Counted from the first letter of the stretch, positions 16,664 to 24,808 are shown. The stretch: DNA of 64,000 nucleotides from Dyadobacter sp. MSC1_007 (GCF_023667495.1 NZ_JAMOZL010000014.1:62001-126000); one strand, 5' to 3'. Notes: generated by a model not told the origin, from the sequence alone. Translations and numbers: made by a program.

Positions 16664-17156
16664 TAGTACCGGTTAAATAATCAACTGCTGCTGCCAACAT
16701 CTGTTCGATATTGTCTGTTTCCGATTGCAGTCGAAGATGTGGTTGGGTGAACTTTTCAAACTGAGCTTTCATGGTCTGATACACGCCCAGATCAGCTTCG
16801 CTGTCGATTCTTGGCCGTGATAGCCGCTCTTTTACAAGTGCCTCAGAGGCCACGATCACAATGAGCCGGACCGCACACTGATTTTGCAGGGCTACATCGA
16901 TAAACAGCTCACGCATACTATGATGATAAAATGTGGCGTCCACTACGACGTCTTTCCCTCGCTTGACCAACGTCGCCGCCCTTTCAGCCATGTGCCGGTA
17001 AATGCGAAGCTTCTCTTCGAACGAGTACCTGCCGGTAGCCAGCAACGCTATGCGAACCCGATCACTGCTGATATAATCCGCTTTTAACCGTTTAGCAAGG
17101 CGGGAAGCAAAAAAGCTTTTACCTGATCCAGGCAGTCCACAGACGAGAATCATCAT
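16650..17156 (-). CDS. P-loop kinase (AAA_33 type)
   Basis: This 168-residue P-loop protein has Walker A LVCGLPGSGKSFFASRLAKR at residues 4-23, the following DRVRIALL segment and VVVDATFYHHSMRE as the Walker B/DxT region. This is typical of AAA_33 small-molecule kinases related to zeta toxins and polynucleotide kinases. It starts the two-gene unit with the phosphotransferase, and a predicted Crp/Fnr promoter lies just upstream with a leader of about 20 nt. Its substrate cannot be named. Confidence 0.82.
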   Translation of the reverse strand: MMILVCGLPGSGKSFFASRLAKRLKADYISSDRVRIALLATGRYSFEEKLRIYRHMAERAATLVKRGKDVVVDATFYHHSMRELFIDVALQNQCAVRLIVIVASEALVKERLSRPRIDSEADLGVYQTMKAQFEKFTQPHLRLQSETDNIEQMLAAAVDYLTGTNGKR

Positions 17157-17181
17157 AATTTCATCTTTTACAATTCATTGA

Positions 17182-17225
17182 TAAATATCGCAAGACTCAA
17201 TGTGAAGCTCCCTGATAATGCTCAT
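17182..17225 (-). promoter_or_regulatory. Predicted Crp/Fnr-type promoter of the kinase pair
   Basis: The dyad CTGATAATGCTCAT (17212-17225) is followed on the minus strand by GATATTTA (17189-17182), two mismatches to TAnnTTTG. The spacing is again 36.5 bp from dyad centre to the last base. The ATG at 17156 would be about 20 nt after the transcript start. Confidence 0.5.
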
Positions 17226-17627
17226 CTTTTGCGCGAACATTCATCAGCGAAAGAAAGCGACCATATTAAAAACTTTACCGGGAAAGAAGGATTTAAAAAA
17301 AGTGACAGAAGATGGGCTAGAGTGGCCGCATTATGCATGGCCTGTGACCAAAAACCGGATCATATTTGAAGCAAAACGGCTTCTCGTACAACTTCCCTCA
17401 CAGCAAAGGAAATTAATAAAGTAATTCAAAAACCTACACGATTTTGCTTACAGGTACTGTTCATGGATATCATTTGGGATTACGTATTTAGGTATCCAGA
17501 TTGTGATTTAGTGAACTCTAATATATTTGTCGTTCTCTTCTGCCACCGTTTTCACCAATTGCCCTAGTTATATTTTAACCACCGTATATCGAGAAAGAAA
17601 TGTCATCGACAATATCTAACTAGCGCT
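17226..17627. other. Intergenic stretch without a recognisable gene
   Basis: This stretch is part of the gap between the kinase gene and the MFS gene. It contains a 68-codon open frame (17218-17424, plus) with no recognisable motif, and nothing I can call a gene. The right half is A/T-rich, consistent with a region beyond the end of the arsenic operon. Confidence 0.5.
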
Positions 17628-18761
17628 TTACGCAGGGAATGCATTGGACTGCCGATGATATTTCCAAGTGAAGAATATTAGCAGTAAAACAATGGCGGCA
17701 TACAGTATGTGTAGATGATCATTAGCCAGTAAAAACCCACCAGTTAACGCGCCAAAGGCAGAGCCCGCATCTCTGAATGTAGCATTATCTGAAACTGCAT
17801 GTGTCACATCGGCTTTACCGGCAGATGCTGCACCGGCCGCAAGAGAGGCATTAACGTTATAAAAGGTAAACACAACAACCAACCCGGTAATTACCCAGCC
17901 ATTTGTTGCCAGTAGTAAGCCTGAGCAAATCAACAGGATAGAGCCTGAATAAATATTAGGGAGTCCGTACCGATCGGCTGCCCAACCGGCAAACGGGGAA
18001 ATGAAAAGGGAGCAAATCCGCCGAAAGCTCAGAAATCCCGCAGCTGCGGCAGTAATTTCAACGGCTGACCAGTCGGGCCGCGCATCCATCAACATGGCAC
18101 CGATCAAAACAACAAGCATGCCTTCAACTGCGAACGCTCCCAGGAATGCCAACCGGTTAAAAATTGAAGGAAAAGAAACTTTGAAGTTGAACCGCCGACC
18201 TGGCGCGCGGTCTCTTTCTTTGAGTTTGACTGCGAAATAAATTCCAGGCGTTGAAAGGAGCGCGATCACCAAAAATAACAGCTTAGGGCTAATCACATCA
18301 AAAAGCAGTGGCCCGATTAAAAGCGCTAGCAGTGGCCCGGATTCGACAATACTTTGGCTCAATCCCAGGGCAAGGCCTTTTTGAGGATAATCCATCGCAT
18401 AGGTGATTGCCCCAACGCGAAGAACAGAATACGATATGCCCCAGAGGATCCTGAGCAACAATAAAATTGTAATGCCGAAACCGGAACCATAACCCGCAGT
18501 GGCAAATACGGCGGCAATGGCCGCAAAGATCATTGGCAGACGAAAACCAAGGCGGCTGAAAACGCGTAAAATTAACGGGTTAAGCAGGATCCTTGTAAAG
18601 CGGTTGATAGACAAAATGGTACCTATCCAAATGATTGGCACATCGATACTGGGCGCGTTCACAGGCAAAAAAGAATACAAAAACGCGTCACCCATCAGGG
18701 CAAACGTCAAGCTGAACGACGCATACATGGGCGATTTTAACTCGGCAATATGCTTTTGCAT
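17628..18761 (-). CDS. MFS transporter, last gene of the arsenic operon
   Basis: This 377-residue major-facilitator protein has about twelve helices. The first half contains the cytoplasmic loop SRLGFRLPMIF and a TYAMDYPQKGLALGLSQS region; the second begins near residue 200 after a basic linker (KLKERDRAPGRRF). No substrate motif is evident. It is encoded 68 bp after the second metallophosphoesterase gene on the same strand, so it probably belongs to the arsenic operon. It may export an arsenical product, as ArsJ does, but it does not visibly match ArsJ and its usual GAPDH partner is not in this operon. Confidence 0.75.
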   Translation of the reverse strand: MQKHIAELKSPMYASFSLTFALMGDAFLYSFLPVNAPSIDVPIIWIGTILSINRFTRILLNPLILRVFSRLGFRLPMIFAAIAAVFATAGYGSGFGITILLLLRILWGISYSVLRVGAITYAMDYPQKGLALGLSQSIVESGPLLALLIGPLLFDVISPKLLFLVIALLSTPGIYFAVKLKERDRAPGRRFNFKVSFPSIFNRLAFLGAFAVEGMLVVLIGAMLMDARPDWSAVEITAAAAGFLSFRRICSLFISPFAGWAADRYGLPNIYSGSILLICSGLLLATNGWVITGLVVVFTFYNVNASLAAGAASAGKADVTHAVSDNATFRDAGSAFGALTGGFLLANDHLHILYAAIVLLLIFFTWKYHRQSNAFPA

Positions 18762-18829
18762 CCTTAGGTGATGGATTTATCTAACCTTCACAAACCTTTA
18801 ATTAACGGTAAAGCCTATTTCCTTTAAGG

Positions 18830-19579
18830 CTAATATGCTTTCCTAAGGCTATCGGCAAATGAATTGGGAAGCAGGCTCAGTTCCACGGCCTGCGCCGCTT
18901 TTTCGACATCGTATTTAACCCTGACAAACTCGACCTGAACGGTATCCTTTGACGTAAAGCTTGCTGACTGGTCAATCGTTAAAAGCACATAGCATGCTCG
19001 CGCGTCCCCGTCCTTGGGTTTGCCCACAGAACCCGTATTGATCAGGTGATGGAAATGGTCACTACCGTCTTTACCCGAATTGATGATGCGGTGATAAGGT
19101 TTGTGCGAGTGGCCAAAGCAAAGGATATCGGCTTTAAATTCCTTGACTAATTCAACCATATAATCCTCTGAAAGCTCCTGCAACAAATACTCATTGATGC
19201 TGCGCGGACTACCATGGACAAGCAGCATGCTCAACTGTTGATCATTGATTTGGAATTCTAATCTGAGGTGCCTGGGCAGTGTTAAGAGGTAGTCCCTTTC
19301 CTTGCTCCCAACCAGTTTATAAGCGTACTCGCTGTTTTCTTCTTTGCTGCAATCACCTTCGGAAGAAAGTATCGTTGAAACTTTTAGGTCGTGGTTTCCT
19401 GCTATGGTTGCGATACCATGCTTACGGACCAGGTCGATTACCTGATTGGGCCACACATTATAGCCCACCAGGTCACCCAGGCAGTAGACAGCATCAGGAT
19501 TTTGGTTTTTCAGGTCTTCCAACACCGCCTCAAAAGCGGGTAGGTTAGCATGGATATCAGATAGTAGCGCTATTCTCAT
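18830..19579 (-). CDS. Metallophosphoesterase (YfcE/calcineurin-like)
   Basis: This 249-residue hydrolase has all blocks of a two-metal phosphoesterase site: SDIHANLPAF (D8, H10), GDLVGY, GNHDLK, VHGSPRS and FGHSHKPYH. A C-terminal beta extension follows. It is a close paralogue of the gene just upstream, and the two overlap by 4 bp, so they arose by tandem duplication. Such enzymes cleave phosphodiesters or monoesters; the substrate here is unknown. The position between arsenic genes and an MFS transporter suggests a linked role in detoxification or phosphate sparing (inference). Confidence 0.82.
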   Translation of the reverse strand: MRIALLSDIHANLPAFEAVLEDLKNQNPDAVYCLGDLVGYNVWPNQVIDLVRKHGIATIAGNHDLKVSTILSSEGDCSKEENSEYAYKLVGSKERDYLLTLPRHLRLEFQINDQQLSMLLVHGSPRSINEYLLQELSEDYMVELVKEFKADILCFGHSHKPYHRIINSGKDGSDHFHHLINTGSVGKPKDGDARACYVLLTIDQSASFTSKDTVQVEFVRVKYDVEKAAQAVELSLLPNSFADSLRKAY

Positions 19580-20352
19580 TTTGCCAGTCGTAAAGATTCC
19601 GCATAGGCATTCGGAAGGATGCTCTCTTCTACTGCCTTCGCTGCTTTTTCAATATCATAGTCAAAGCGTATAAATTCAACGGTAACACTTTCCCTGCTCG
19701 AAATGGATGCATTTGCATTAATATGAAGGATTACATAACCGCCCCGTGGATCTCCATCTTTTGGTTTACCTACCGAGCCAATGTTGATCGCATGACGGAA
19801 ATGATCTGTTCCATCTTGTTGGACCGAGTCCAGAATTCTATGATAAGGTTTGTGTGTATGACCAAAAAGCATCACATCTGCCCCGGCCTGCTCCATGATC
19901 CGCAGCATACTTTTTTCGTCGCGGTCCTCAAACAAATACTCATTGAACCGGCGTGGGCTACCGTGTACCAAAAGCACTGAAAGTGGCTTGTCATTTAACT
20001 GGAAATCCAAACGGATGTGTGCCGGAAGAGTACGCAGATAAGCCCGCTGCTCGTCTTTGATGATTTCATTTGTATAGGCAATCGATACTTTACCATTTTC
20101 CTTTTCGTCGTCTGTTTTGTAGGCGCAGCCGCAGTCATCGCTGCTTCTTCCAATTCCGAAGTCGTAATTGCCGGCAATGGTTGGGATTCCCCGCTTTCTG
20201 ATCTGGTCTACAACTTCATTAGGCCAGATGTTATAACCGACCAGATCACCCAAACAATAAATAGCGTCAGTATCTCTGGATTCAACATCTTTGAAAAATG
20301 CCTCCAATGCCGGAAGGTTGGCGTGAATGTCTGAAAAAAGGGCAATTTTCAT
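19576..20352 (-). CDS. Metallophosphoesterase (YfcE/calcineurin-like), paralogue
   Basis: This 258-residue enzyme carries the same motif series: SDIHANLPAL, GDLVGYN, VHGSPRR and FGHTHKPYH. Where its neighbour has GNHD, this one reads GNYDFG, so a metal-ligand His is replaced by Tyr and activity or metal use may differ. It also has an inserted CGCAYKTDDE segment not matched in the sister protein. The start overlaps the stop of the flavoprotein gene by 4 bp, indicating translational coupling in the arsenic operon. Confidence 0.82.
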   Translation of the reverse strand: MKIALFSDIHANLPALEAFFKDVESRDTDAIYCLGDLVGYNIWPNEVVDQIRKRGIPTIAGNYDFGIGRSSDDCGCAYKTDDEKENGKVSIAYTNEIIKDEQRAYLRTLPAHIRLDFQLNDKPLSVLLVHGSPRRFNEYLFEDRDEKSMLRIMEQAGADVMLFGHTHKPYHRILDSVQQDGTDHFRHAINIGSVGKPKDGDPRGGYVILHINANASISSRESVTVEFIRFDYDIEKAAKAVEESILPNAYAESLRLAK

Positions 20353-21416
20353 AAATCATTATTTAAGTATTCAATAATTTCATTGACAGTCTGACGTGCC
20401 GAGCGGCCTACGCCGATTAATGTTGCAGATGCAAAACCGGTGAAACTGCCATAACCCACCAGCCAGAGCCCGTTTAACTTTAAGGCCTTCGTGCATTCAC
20501 AGTCAACTTTGCCATCTTGATTTAAGATGCCTAAGTCTTTCAGGTGCCCTGTGGCAAAGCCAAATCCGGTACACCAAATCACCACATCAAATGGTTGGCT
20601 GCTGCCATCATGCCAGATGACGCCGTCTCCATAAAATTCTTTGAAGGTTTCGCGTGCTTGGAGCACACCGCGGTCGCGGGCCTGCTTTACAGGCGGTACC
20701 ATGACTATATCGCCTATGTTGTATTGGGCCGCATTAAACTCCCTTCCTTCCTTCATTGCATGATATTTGGCCGATGCCACATCAAAAAGCACTCTGCCAT
20801 CCACATCATCAGGTAAGAATTGTGGCTCTTTGGCTGTTGCCCAAACCGTGGTTGCCTCCTTGGAAACTTCGGCCAGGATTTGCGCCCCGGAATTTCCCCC
20901 GCCGACGATTAAAACGGATTTATCTTTGAAAGGGAGCGGGTTTTTATAATGGGATGAATGCAGCTGCTGGCCCTTGAACAAGTGCTTTCCTGGGATATCG
21001 GGAACAAACGGGTTTTGGAAAGTACCGGTAGCCGAAATAATCGCCCTGCCCTGATAATTTCCCTGGTCAGACTCTACCGTAAAAATGCCGCTCAACTTTT
21101 TGACACTGATTACCTTTGTATCGTGCTGTATTTGGATTTGGTACCTTTCCTGATAGGCGTTCAGATAATCAAGTACATCTTGTTTTGACGGAAACCCGCT
21201 TCCAGGTTTAGGCATCATCCAACCCGGCAAGGAGCTTTGCTCAGCAGGTGAAAATAGCGTAAGTGAATCCCATCCGTGTTGCCAAGCGCCACCGCCCTGG
21301 TGTTGATCGTCCAGGATGATATATTTCAGGTTTGTCCTGCGCAGAAAGTAGCCGCATGCCAACGCGCTTTGCCCACCACCGATAATGATCAGATCAAATA
21401 GTTCATCGTTCATCAA
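20349..21416 (-). CDS. ArsO-like flavin-containing monooxygenase
   Basis: This 355-residue FAD/NAD(P)H oxidoreductase has an N-terminal FAD motif DLIIIGGGQSALACGYFLRR (about 8-27), a second dinucleotide motif VLIVGGGNSGAQILAEV near residue 165 and the late motif VIWCTGFGF. This is the organisation of ArsO and other flavin monooxygenases. ArsO genes are found in arsenic operons, and oxidation of an arsenical or a thiol is proposed, but not shown. It lies 8 nt after acr3 and is coupled to the downstream metallophosphoesterase gene. Confidence 0.8.
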   Translation of the reverse strand: MMNDELFDLIIIGGGQSALACGYFLRRTNLKYIILDDQHQGGGAWQHGWDSLTLFSPAEQSSLPGWMMPKPGSGFPSKQDVLDYLNAYQERYQIQIQHDTKVISVKKLSGIFTVESDQGNYQGRAIISATGTFQNPFVPDIPGKHLFKGQQLHSSHYKNPLPFKDKSVLIVGGGNSGAQILAEVSKEATTVWATAKEPQFLPDDVDGRVLFDVASAKYHAMKEGREFNAAQYNIGDIVMVPPVKQARDRGVLQARETFKEFYGDGVIWHDGSSQPFDVVIWCTGFGFATGHLKDLGILNQDGKVDCECTKALKLNGLWLVGYGSFTGFASATLIGVGRSARQTVNEIIEYLNNDL

Positions 21417-21424
21417 AGGAGTCT

Positions 21425-22459
21425 TTAAACAGAAAACTTCTTCTGCTGTTTGAGCGCGAAATTGACCATCAGGATCAATACCGGCACTTCGATTAGCGGG
21501 CCAATTACAGCTGCGAAGGCTGCACCCGAATCAATGCCGAATACCGCTATTGCAACCGCAATCCCGAGCTCAAAATTGTTGCCTGCGGCAGTGAAGGCCA
21601 GCGATGTTGATTTGGCATAATCCGCGCCCGCACGTTTTGAAAGGTAAAAGGCAGAGAAAAACATGATTGCAAAATAGATCGTAAGTGGCAGCGCGATGCG
21701 CAGCACGTCAAACGGTATACTCACAATCAACTGCCCTTTCAAGCTGAACATGACCACGATTGTGAACAGCAAAGCAACCAAGGTGATTGGGCTGATTGCT
21801 GGAAGAAATTTCTTTTCGTACCATTCCTTGCTAAACAGCTTGGTCAATACGATCCTGGAAATGATCCCTGCCAAAAATGGGATGCCCAAATAGATAAAAA
21901 CGCTTTGCGCGACCTGGCCAATGGTTATGTTTACTTCAAATCCTTTCAATCCAAAAAGAGGCGGTAATACCGTCACAAACACATAGGCATATACCGAGTA
22001 AAACAAGACCTGAAAAATGCTGTTGAAAGCTACCAGCCCCGCTGCATACAAGCGGTCACCATTAGCCAGGTCATTCCAGACAATGACCATTGCGATGCAT
22101 CGGGCAATGCCGATCATGATCAACCCGGTCATGTATTCTGGCTTATCGGGAAGGAAGATTACGGCCAGGCCAAACATGAGCAATGGGCCGATAATCCAGT
22201 TTTGAAACAGTGAGAGCCCCAAAATCCCGGTGTTGTTAAACACCTTCGGCAGCTCTGCATAGCGCACTTTCGCCAAGGGCGGGTACATCATCAGCACCAG
22301 GCCAATGGCTAGCGGCACGTTTGTCTGCCCTGAATTAAACTGATTGATGAAATCGGGTGTACCTGGCAAGAAATAGCCGATTAACACACCGATAAGCATA
22401 GCTAAAAAGATCCATAAGGTCAGATAACGGTCTAAAAAAGAAAGCCGTGGGGTATTCAT
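21425..22459 (-). CDS. acr3: Arsenite efflux permease Acr3
   Basis: This 344-residue membrane protein belongs to the ACR3/BASS superfamily and has about ten helices. The hallmark region IGIARCIAMVIVWNDLANGD contains the conserved Cys needed for arsenite transport, and the second hallmark AFTAAGNNFELGIAVAIAVF is intact. Acr3 expels arsenite using the proton-motive force. The start overlaps the stop of the acetyltransferase gene by 4 bp. The neighbours (ArsR, ArsN2-like, ArsO-like) make the assignment firm. Confidence 0.95.
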   Translation of the reverse strand: MNTPRLSFLDRYLTLWIFLAMLIGVLIGYFLPGTPDFINQFNSGQTNVPLAIGLVLMMYPPLAKVRYAELPKVFNNTGILGLSLFQNWIIGPLLMFGLAVIFLPDKPEYMTGLIMIGIARCIAMVIVWNDLANGDRLYAAGLVAFNSIFQVLFYSVYAYVFVTVLPPLFGLKGFEVNITIGQVAQSVFIYLGIPFLAGIISRIVLTKLFSKEWYEKKFLPAISPITLVALLFTIVVMFSLKGQLIVSIPFDVLRIALPLTIYFAIMFFSAFYLSKRAGADYAKSTSLAFTAAGNNFELGIAVAIAVFGIDSGAAFAAVIGPLIEVPVLILMVNFALKQQKKFSV

Positions 22460-22905
22460 GCGTTTTGGTGTTTTAAATTACGTTTCATGACGACAGCCGA
22501 AGATGGGCAAAGGCCGCTAAACTGTCTGGTTCGCTGAATGGCCCTAGGCACTTGCTCACGGTTCACTGGCGCGAAACCATACCGGTCAAAGTAATGGTCA
22601 GCTGTGGTGGTGATCAAATAAACCTCTTGCAACCCCTGTTTGTCGGCATCTGCCAGAAGTCGCTCGACCATTTGACCAGCAATACCTTTACCCTGGTGAA
22701 CGGTCTTGACAACAACCGAGCGCAACAACCCAATGGGCCCAAACAATTCAAGACCGGCGACGCCAATAAGCGTCCCGTCTTGTTTTGCCAGAAGAAAATT
22801 GCGCAGGCCGTCTGGTAAATCTTCGGTAAGTAGATCAGCTTCTTTTAGTAAGCTGACCACCGATTCTTTCTCTTCCGGCCTGGCATTATCGATTTGAATA
22901 CTCAT
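22456..22905 (-). CDS. arsN2: ArsN2-like GNAT acetyltransferase
   Basis: This 149-residue GNAT protein has the acetyl-CoA loop VVKTVHQGKGIAGQMVERLL (V-x-x-x-x-Q-G-K-G-I) and a C-terminal DRYGFAPVNREQVPRAIQ segment typical of arsenic-operon ArsN2 proteins. It should transfer acetyl from acetyl-CoA to an amine, probably an amino-acid-like arsenical by analogy with ArsN1, although the ArsN2 substrate is not established. It lies 15 nt after the DUF6428-like gene and overlaps acr3 by 4 bp. Confidence 0.8.
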   Translation of the reverse strand: MSIQIDNARPEEKESVVSLLKEADLLTEDLPDGLRNFLLAKQDGTLIGVAGLELFGPIGLLRSVVVKTVHQGKGIAGQMVERLLADADKQGLQEVYLITTTADHYFDRYGFAPVNREQVPRAIQRTRQFSGLCPSSAVVMKRNLKHQNA

Positions 22906-22920
22906 AATTTTTAAATTTGA

Positions 22921-23478
22921 TTAACAACACCCCGATCCAGGCTCGCAGCACGCCGCCTCAGAAGCGAATAATTCCAGCTCCTGTTTGACAGGGGCAGGCG
23001 CGCAGCATGAGGCTTCTGCTGATGATGTGCCGCAGCTCTGGTTGCGTGTGAGCGCCTTGCATTGGGTAAAGTCCGGAACCAGGTTGACTATGAATGTTTC
23101 GCCATCGGCGACAAACTCACCAGGATACATCTGGCGCGTATCAAACTTTGAATTCCCAAATTCAATCTTCACAGTTGCGTCCGGATCCAAAGGAAGCGTT
23201 TTTTCAACCACGTTGACAATTTTAAGCGCTTTACCGACCTTCATGGAACGGTCTACTTCTTTCACAGAAGGCTCCCAAAGTTGCACAATGATCTCTGTCC
23301 AGCTATTCATTACGCCGCCGCAGTCTACCGAAACGATCGGCGCTTGCTTGATCTCGGTAATGTGGTAAGAACTGTCTACAAACTCGCCTTCTTCATACTG
23401 GAATTGCAGGTGCAAATCTGGATTTTGTTCTAAAGTGCTTTTAAAATCACCCCACGTCATCGGATTCGATTGGTTCAT
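22921..23478 (-). CDS. DUF6428-like protein with Cys-rich tail
   Basis: This 185-residue protein belongs to a family found next to arsR and acr3 in Bacteroidota (recalled as DUF6428). Residues 1-135 form an alpha/beta domain with a central VDCGGVMNSWTEIIVQLW. The last 50 residues hold three Cys clusters: SCGTSSAEASCCAPAP, AACCEPG and the terminal SGCC. Vicinal Cys pairs are good ligands for As(III), so the tail could bind or relay arsenite. No enzymatic motif is visible. It is encoded between arsR and the acetyltransferase and may have its own promoter overlapping an ArsR-like operator. Confidence 0.7.
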   Translation of the reverse strand: MNQSNPMTWGDFKSTLEQNPDLHLQFQYEEGEFVDSSYHITEIKQAPIVSVDCGGVMNSWTEIIVQLWEPSVKEVDRSMKVGKALKIVNVVEKTLPLDPDATVKIEFGNSKFDTRQMYPGEFVADGETFIVNLVPDFTQCKALTRNQSCGTSSAEASCCAPAPVKQELELFASEAACCEPGSGCC

Positions 23479-23487
23479 GGTTTCTAT

Positions 23488-23525
23488 TGGTTAAATGTGA
23501 TATTACGATTGATCTATTCAAAAAA
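23488..23525 (-). promoter_or_regulatory. Second ArsR-like operator and promoter, before the DUF6428-like gene
   Basis: The 13-mer ATATTACGATTGA (23500-23512, plus strand) is an exact copy of one in front of arsR. On the minus strand it lies between a TTG and the weak -7 element CACATTTA, which are 19 nt apart, the normal Bacteroidota -33/-7 spacing. This suggests an internal, ArsR-repressible promoter inside the operon. Confidence 0.5.
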
Positions 23526-23534
23526 ATACCCTGC

Positions 23535-23867
23535 TTAATTACAGCAGGATGTAGCAACGACAAAGCTGTCCAGCAACGAACCAAACGTCTTTTGTGCTTC
23601 CTCCCACACGACCGGATTGATGCAATAGCAAACTCTTGGCGGATTGATTTCACCCTGGATAATGCCTATCCGTTTCAGTTCCTTCAAATGCTGGGATACT
23701 GTTGCTTGCGCAAGTTCGAGCTCGTCGACCAGATCGCCACAAACACAGGCCTTCCTTGCAATCAAGAGTTGCAAGATCGCAACCCTGGCCGGATGTGAGA
23801 ACGCCTTGGCCAGATCCGCAATCCGGTTCTGCTGCTCGGTAAATATTTCTGTTTTTGTCACTCCCAT
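23535..23867 (-). CDS. arsR: ArsR-family arsenical repressor
   Basis: This 110-residue winged-helix repressor has the ArsR core HPARVAILQLL, the metal-site motif CVCGDLV (C41, C43) at the start of the recognition region, and the recognition helix QATVSQHLKELKRIG. Additional Cys at 80, 82, 108 and 109 could complete a thiolate site. It should release DNA on binding As(III) or Sb(III). It is the first gene of the operon. The predicted transcript start nearly coincides with the ATG, so the message may be leaderless. Confidence 0.92.
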   Translation of the reverse strand: MGVTKTEIFTEQQNRIADLAKAFSHPARVAILQLLIARKACVCGDLVDELELAQATVSQHLKELKRIGIIQGEINPPRVCYCINPVVWEEAQKTFGSLLDSFVVATSCCN

Positions 23868-23871
23868 GATG

Positions 23872-23913
23872 CAAATATAAAGAGCGATTTATCAATTGCA
23901 ATATTACGATTGA
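23872..23913 (-). promoter_or_regulatory. arsR promoter and operator
   Basis: On the minus strand a perfect -7 element TATATTTG (23879-23872) is preceded by TTG with a 19-nt spacer, a textbook Bacteroidota promoter. The repeated 13-mer ATATTACGATTGA (23901-23913, plus strand) overlaps the -33 region and, with the arms TCAAT and ATTGA, forms a partial dyad. It is the likely ArsR operator. Confidence 0.65.
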
Positions 23914-24133
23914 CTTTTTTGAAAAATTTTCGGGCTGTGACATTCATGAAATGCAGTATGCATAAACTTATTTTTTGCCCGTAATTCCTTAAAGTGTTTA
24001 AAGATGTTAGTTCCCAGATTTCCGCTGAATATGGGATGCCTATTAGGCGTTCCATTTTTAAACGGGCTTTACAACCGCTTTAACTACTGTAATTTTTTCG
24101 CTTAAGGCATTGCCAATATAACGTCCGCGCAAG

Positions 24134-24808
24134 CTACGCGTCTACAATCGAGCCATCCGCCATATGGATCCTGCGATCAGCGCGGCGGGCGAAATCTTCG
24201 TCATGGGTGACTACCAGCACGGTTTGCTTTCTTTCGGTGGCCAGTTCTTTAAAAAGGCCGAAAACCGTTGCGCTGTTGGCACTGTCCAGGTTCCCGGTCG
24301 GCTCATCGCCCATAATGATCAGTGGGTCGTTGATCAGCGCCCTGGCAATGGCTACACGTTGCTGCTGGCCGCCGGAAAGCAAAGCTGCACGTTTTAAGGC
24401 ATGAGCGTCTACATCCAAAAGTTTTAACAGCTGCATGGCGCGCTGCTCGGTTCGTCCGGCAGGATATTCTCCCAGCTTGCGGGCTGGCAGCATTACATTT
24501 TCAAGGGTGGTGAACTCGGGAAGCAGGTAATGGAATTGGAAGACAAAACCGATATTACGGTTGCGGAAAGCCGCCAGCCAGCGGTTGGTTTTGCCTTTCA
24601 TCTGCTCTCCGTCGATCGTGATGCTGCCTTCAAAGTCGGTATCCATCGTAGAAAGAAGGTACAATAGCGTCGATTTGCCGCAACCGGACTTGCCGGTAAT
24701 AGCTACAAATTCCCCCCGTTCTACCTGAAAACCCACGTTTCTGAGGACCTGGTTGCGGACAGGCTCATTAAAGTATTTATTGAGATTGGCTACTTCGAGT
24801 ACGTTCAT
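24134..24808 (-). CDS. ABC transporter ATP-binding protein (LolD/MacB type)
   Basis: This 224-residue ATPase has Walker A GKSGCGKSTLL (about 38-48), Q-loop FVFQFHYLLPEFT, signature LSGGQQQRVAIARAL, Walker B IIMGDEPTGNLDS and the H-loop VVTHDEDFA. The compact size and the DEPTGNLD motif place it with LolD/MacB-type exporters. It is the last gene of a four-component export operon and begins 3 nt after the permease gene. Confidence 0.92.
   Translation of the reverse strand: MNVLEVANLNKYFNEPVRNQVLRNVGFQVERGEFVAITGKSGCGKSTLLYLLSTMDTDFEGSITIDGEQMKGKTNRWLAAFRNRNIGFVFQFHYLLPEFTTLENVMLPARKLGEYPAGRTEQRAMQLLKLLDVDAHALKRAALLSGGQQQRVAIARALINDPLIIMGDEPTGNLDSANSATVFGLFKELATERKQTVLVVTHDEDFARRADRRIHMADGSIVDA

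Noticed and set aside
17218..17424. Small plus-strand gene of 68 codons
   Set aside because: It begins inside the predicted Crp/Fnr site of the kinase genes and its translation resembles no known protein.
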